This document shows positions 17,914-18,736 of a stretch of DNA of 18,736 bases, piece after piece. Each line of letters starts with the position of its first letter. The stretch's first letter is position 1. Under the pieces are notes generated by a model. That model searched no databases and had not been told where the DNA came from. It saw only the letters and a list, made by a program, of their open reading frames with translations. A program made the position numbers and the translations under genes. This stretch comes from Asterionellopsis glacialis (taxonomy: Eukaryota > Bacillariophyta > Plagiogrammaphyceae > Rhaphoneidales > Asterionellopsidaceae). The DNA is taken from NCBI GenBank assembly GCA_014885115.2, contig WKLE02001802.1, positions 47,642 through 66,377 of the forward strand. The letters are read 5' to 3'.

Positions 17914-18566
17914 CTAAGGACATGAAAGCCAAAAGCGATGGATCAGTAGAAGCAAAGAGACATAATAAGCTTCTGTTTGGATTGAACGGATTACCCCAAA
18001 AACATCCCGAACTGTCCACTCAAGAGTACCAACTCCATGGACTTTTGTTTTGTGACTTAGTGCATTCAATTCTGAAGTAGGAGGTGCTCGCAGCGGACCA
18101 ATGAAATCAGTAAGGCACGGAGAAATGGATACAGATGCGCCTGAATCAATAACTATTGGTATGCTGTCATCTTCCGAGAAATAGATGGATGGATGCAGCA
18201 GTGTAGTACCAACAGGAGAAACTTGTTTAGACATATTGGTAGCAGCTACTAGGGCTTGTGCTTCAATAATGGCTTGAGCTCTTATGGTACGCCAATTATT
18301 TTCATTATGCTTAGTAGCCATGAAATTAGGTCTAGACAAGAGTTTAATCATGTTATATTGCTTGATTGTGTCCAGATGAGCAGCAAACTTATCCAAACTG
18401 ATTCCATATTGGAACCTGAAGATAAGATCAGGCTTGCAGATCAGTTGGTGATAGGCATCAGAGTAGGCTTCATCAATGCTTATGGGAGTAAAATCGCCAG
18501 GCCTAGGCTCAACTTTAGGGATTTTTGAATTATGTTTACGGAGCAATAAACGAGTATGTTTCTTGG
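17914..18566 (-). pseudogene. Copia protease region with gag-like N-terminal part
   Basis: The frame is open from just after a TGA at about 18566 down to 17914 and holds the retropepsin motif IVIDSGASVSIS, with the catalytic Asp codon at 18147-18145. About 130 residues before it are unassigned and lack a CCHC knuckle. After EAYYV the sequence jumps to an unrelated tail. The expected continuation (FASTDPSLLAFMSLADETNQ) follows in another frame at about 17955-17895, so a piece between protease and integrase seems to have been deleted. Confidence 0.8.
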
Positions 18567-18736
18567 TTCATTGAAGTTGGTACAGCAGCCTATCGCGTTT
18601 CTCCTCCCTCCATCAGAAAAGGATATCTGTTCAGTCTTGACATGAAACTGAGAGATTTAAGTACCAAAATTGATGTTGGTTTTATGGACCAAAGAAAAGT
18701 GTCACTTTGAGTCAACATTTACCCTTAATCATAGTA
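18567..18736. other. Sequence beyond the recognisable copia 5' part
   Basis: On the minus strand no gag-like frame continues here. On the plus strand a frame is open to TGA at 18708-18710, starting at ATG 18525 inside the relic, and reads as plausible protein (YLFSLDMKLRDLSTKIDVGF), but no family is recognised and the window ends soon after. It may be flanking DNA into which the element or a truncated copy was inserted. Confidence 0.25.

Larger units (their letters stand above)
14499..18566 (-). mobile_element. Degenerate Ty1/copia retrotransposon, pol region
   Basis: Domains follow the copia order on the minus strand, from high to low coordinate: protease, integrase, reverse transcriptase, RNase H. 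This order (integrase before reverse transcriptase) separates copia from gypsy elements. The polyprotein would end at TAA 14501-14499 after R-L-L-C-G-W. At least nine in-frame stops (eight TGA, one TAA), several frameshifts and small deletions break it, so it cannot be autonomous. No typical gag with CCHC zinc knuckle is visible before the protease, and the 5' LTR is outside the window or lost. Similarity to the CoDi-type copia elements of diatoms is my recognition from the integrase C-terminal and RNase H blocks, not a search result. Confidence 0.92.

Overview
The window looks like nuclear DNA of a stramenopile alga, most likely a diatom. The evidence is eukaryotic gene content (a ribosome-biogenesis BRIX protein, a VASt protein, a PLAC8 protein with two short GT-AG introns), a GAF/PAS/class III cyclase protein of cyanobacterial CyaB-like architecture, and a decayed Ty1/copia retrotransposon resembling the CoDi-type elements known from diatom genomes. 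The species cannot be named from the sequence alone. The opening run of G residues suggests that the window starts at a contig edge.

Layout. (1) 1-530: upstream sequence without a gene. (2) 531-1487 (+): a membrane-anchored VASt-domain protein. It converges on (3) 1609-4833 (-), an intronless 1074-residue protein with three tandem GAF domains, a PAS domain and a class III nucleotidyl cyclase domain that has lost several catalytic residues. (4) 4834-8454: gene-poor DNA. It holds a dense array of the palindromic 9-mer TACCWGGTA at 5262-5626, upstream of the cyclase-like gene, and a broken class-3 lipase gene at about 7170-8096 (-). (5) 8455-9075: a short non-autonomous element with terminal inverted repeats and a near-perfect 131-base internal hairpin. 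(6) 9265-10100: fragments of unidentified minus-strand coding sequence. (7) 10300-11370 (+): RPF2, converging on (8) 11581-12595 (-), a three-exon PLAC8-family gene. (9) 12596-14475: no clear gene, one weak coding relic, and a possible LTR next to the copia element. (10) 14499-18566 (-): a copia pol relic with protease, integrase, reverse transcriptase and RNase H in order, broken by at least nine stop codons, several frameshifts and small deletions.

The four intact genes form two convergent pairs with short gaps (121 and 210 bases), as expected in a compact algal genome, and the repeat-rich stretches lie between the pairs and after them. No functional pathway clearly links the four genes. 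The item most worth following up is the triple-GAF protein: it keeps a recognisable cyclase fold but lacks one metal-binding Asp, the purine-specifying Asp and the transition-state Arg, so it is probably a pseudocyclase. No prokaryotic-style operon, CRISPR array, rRNA or convincing tRNA is present.
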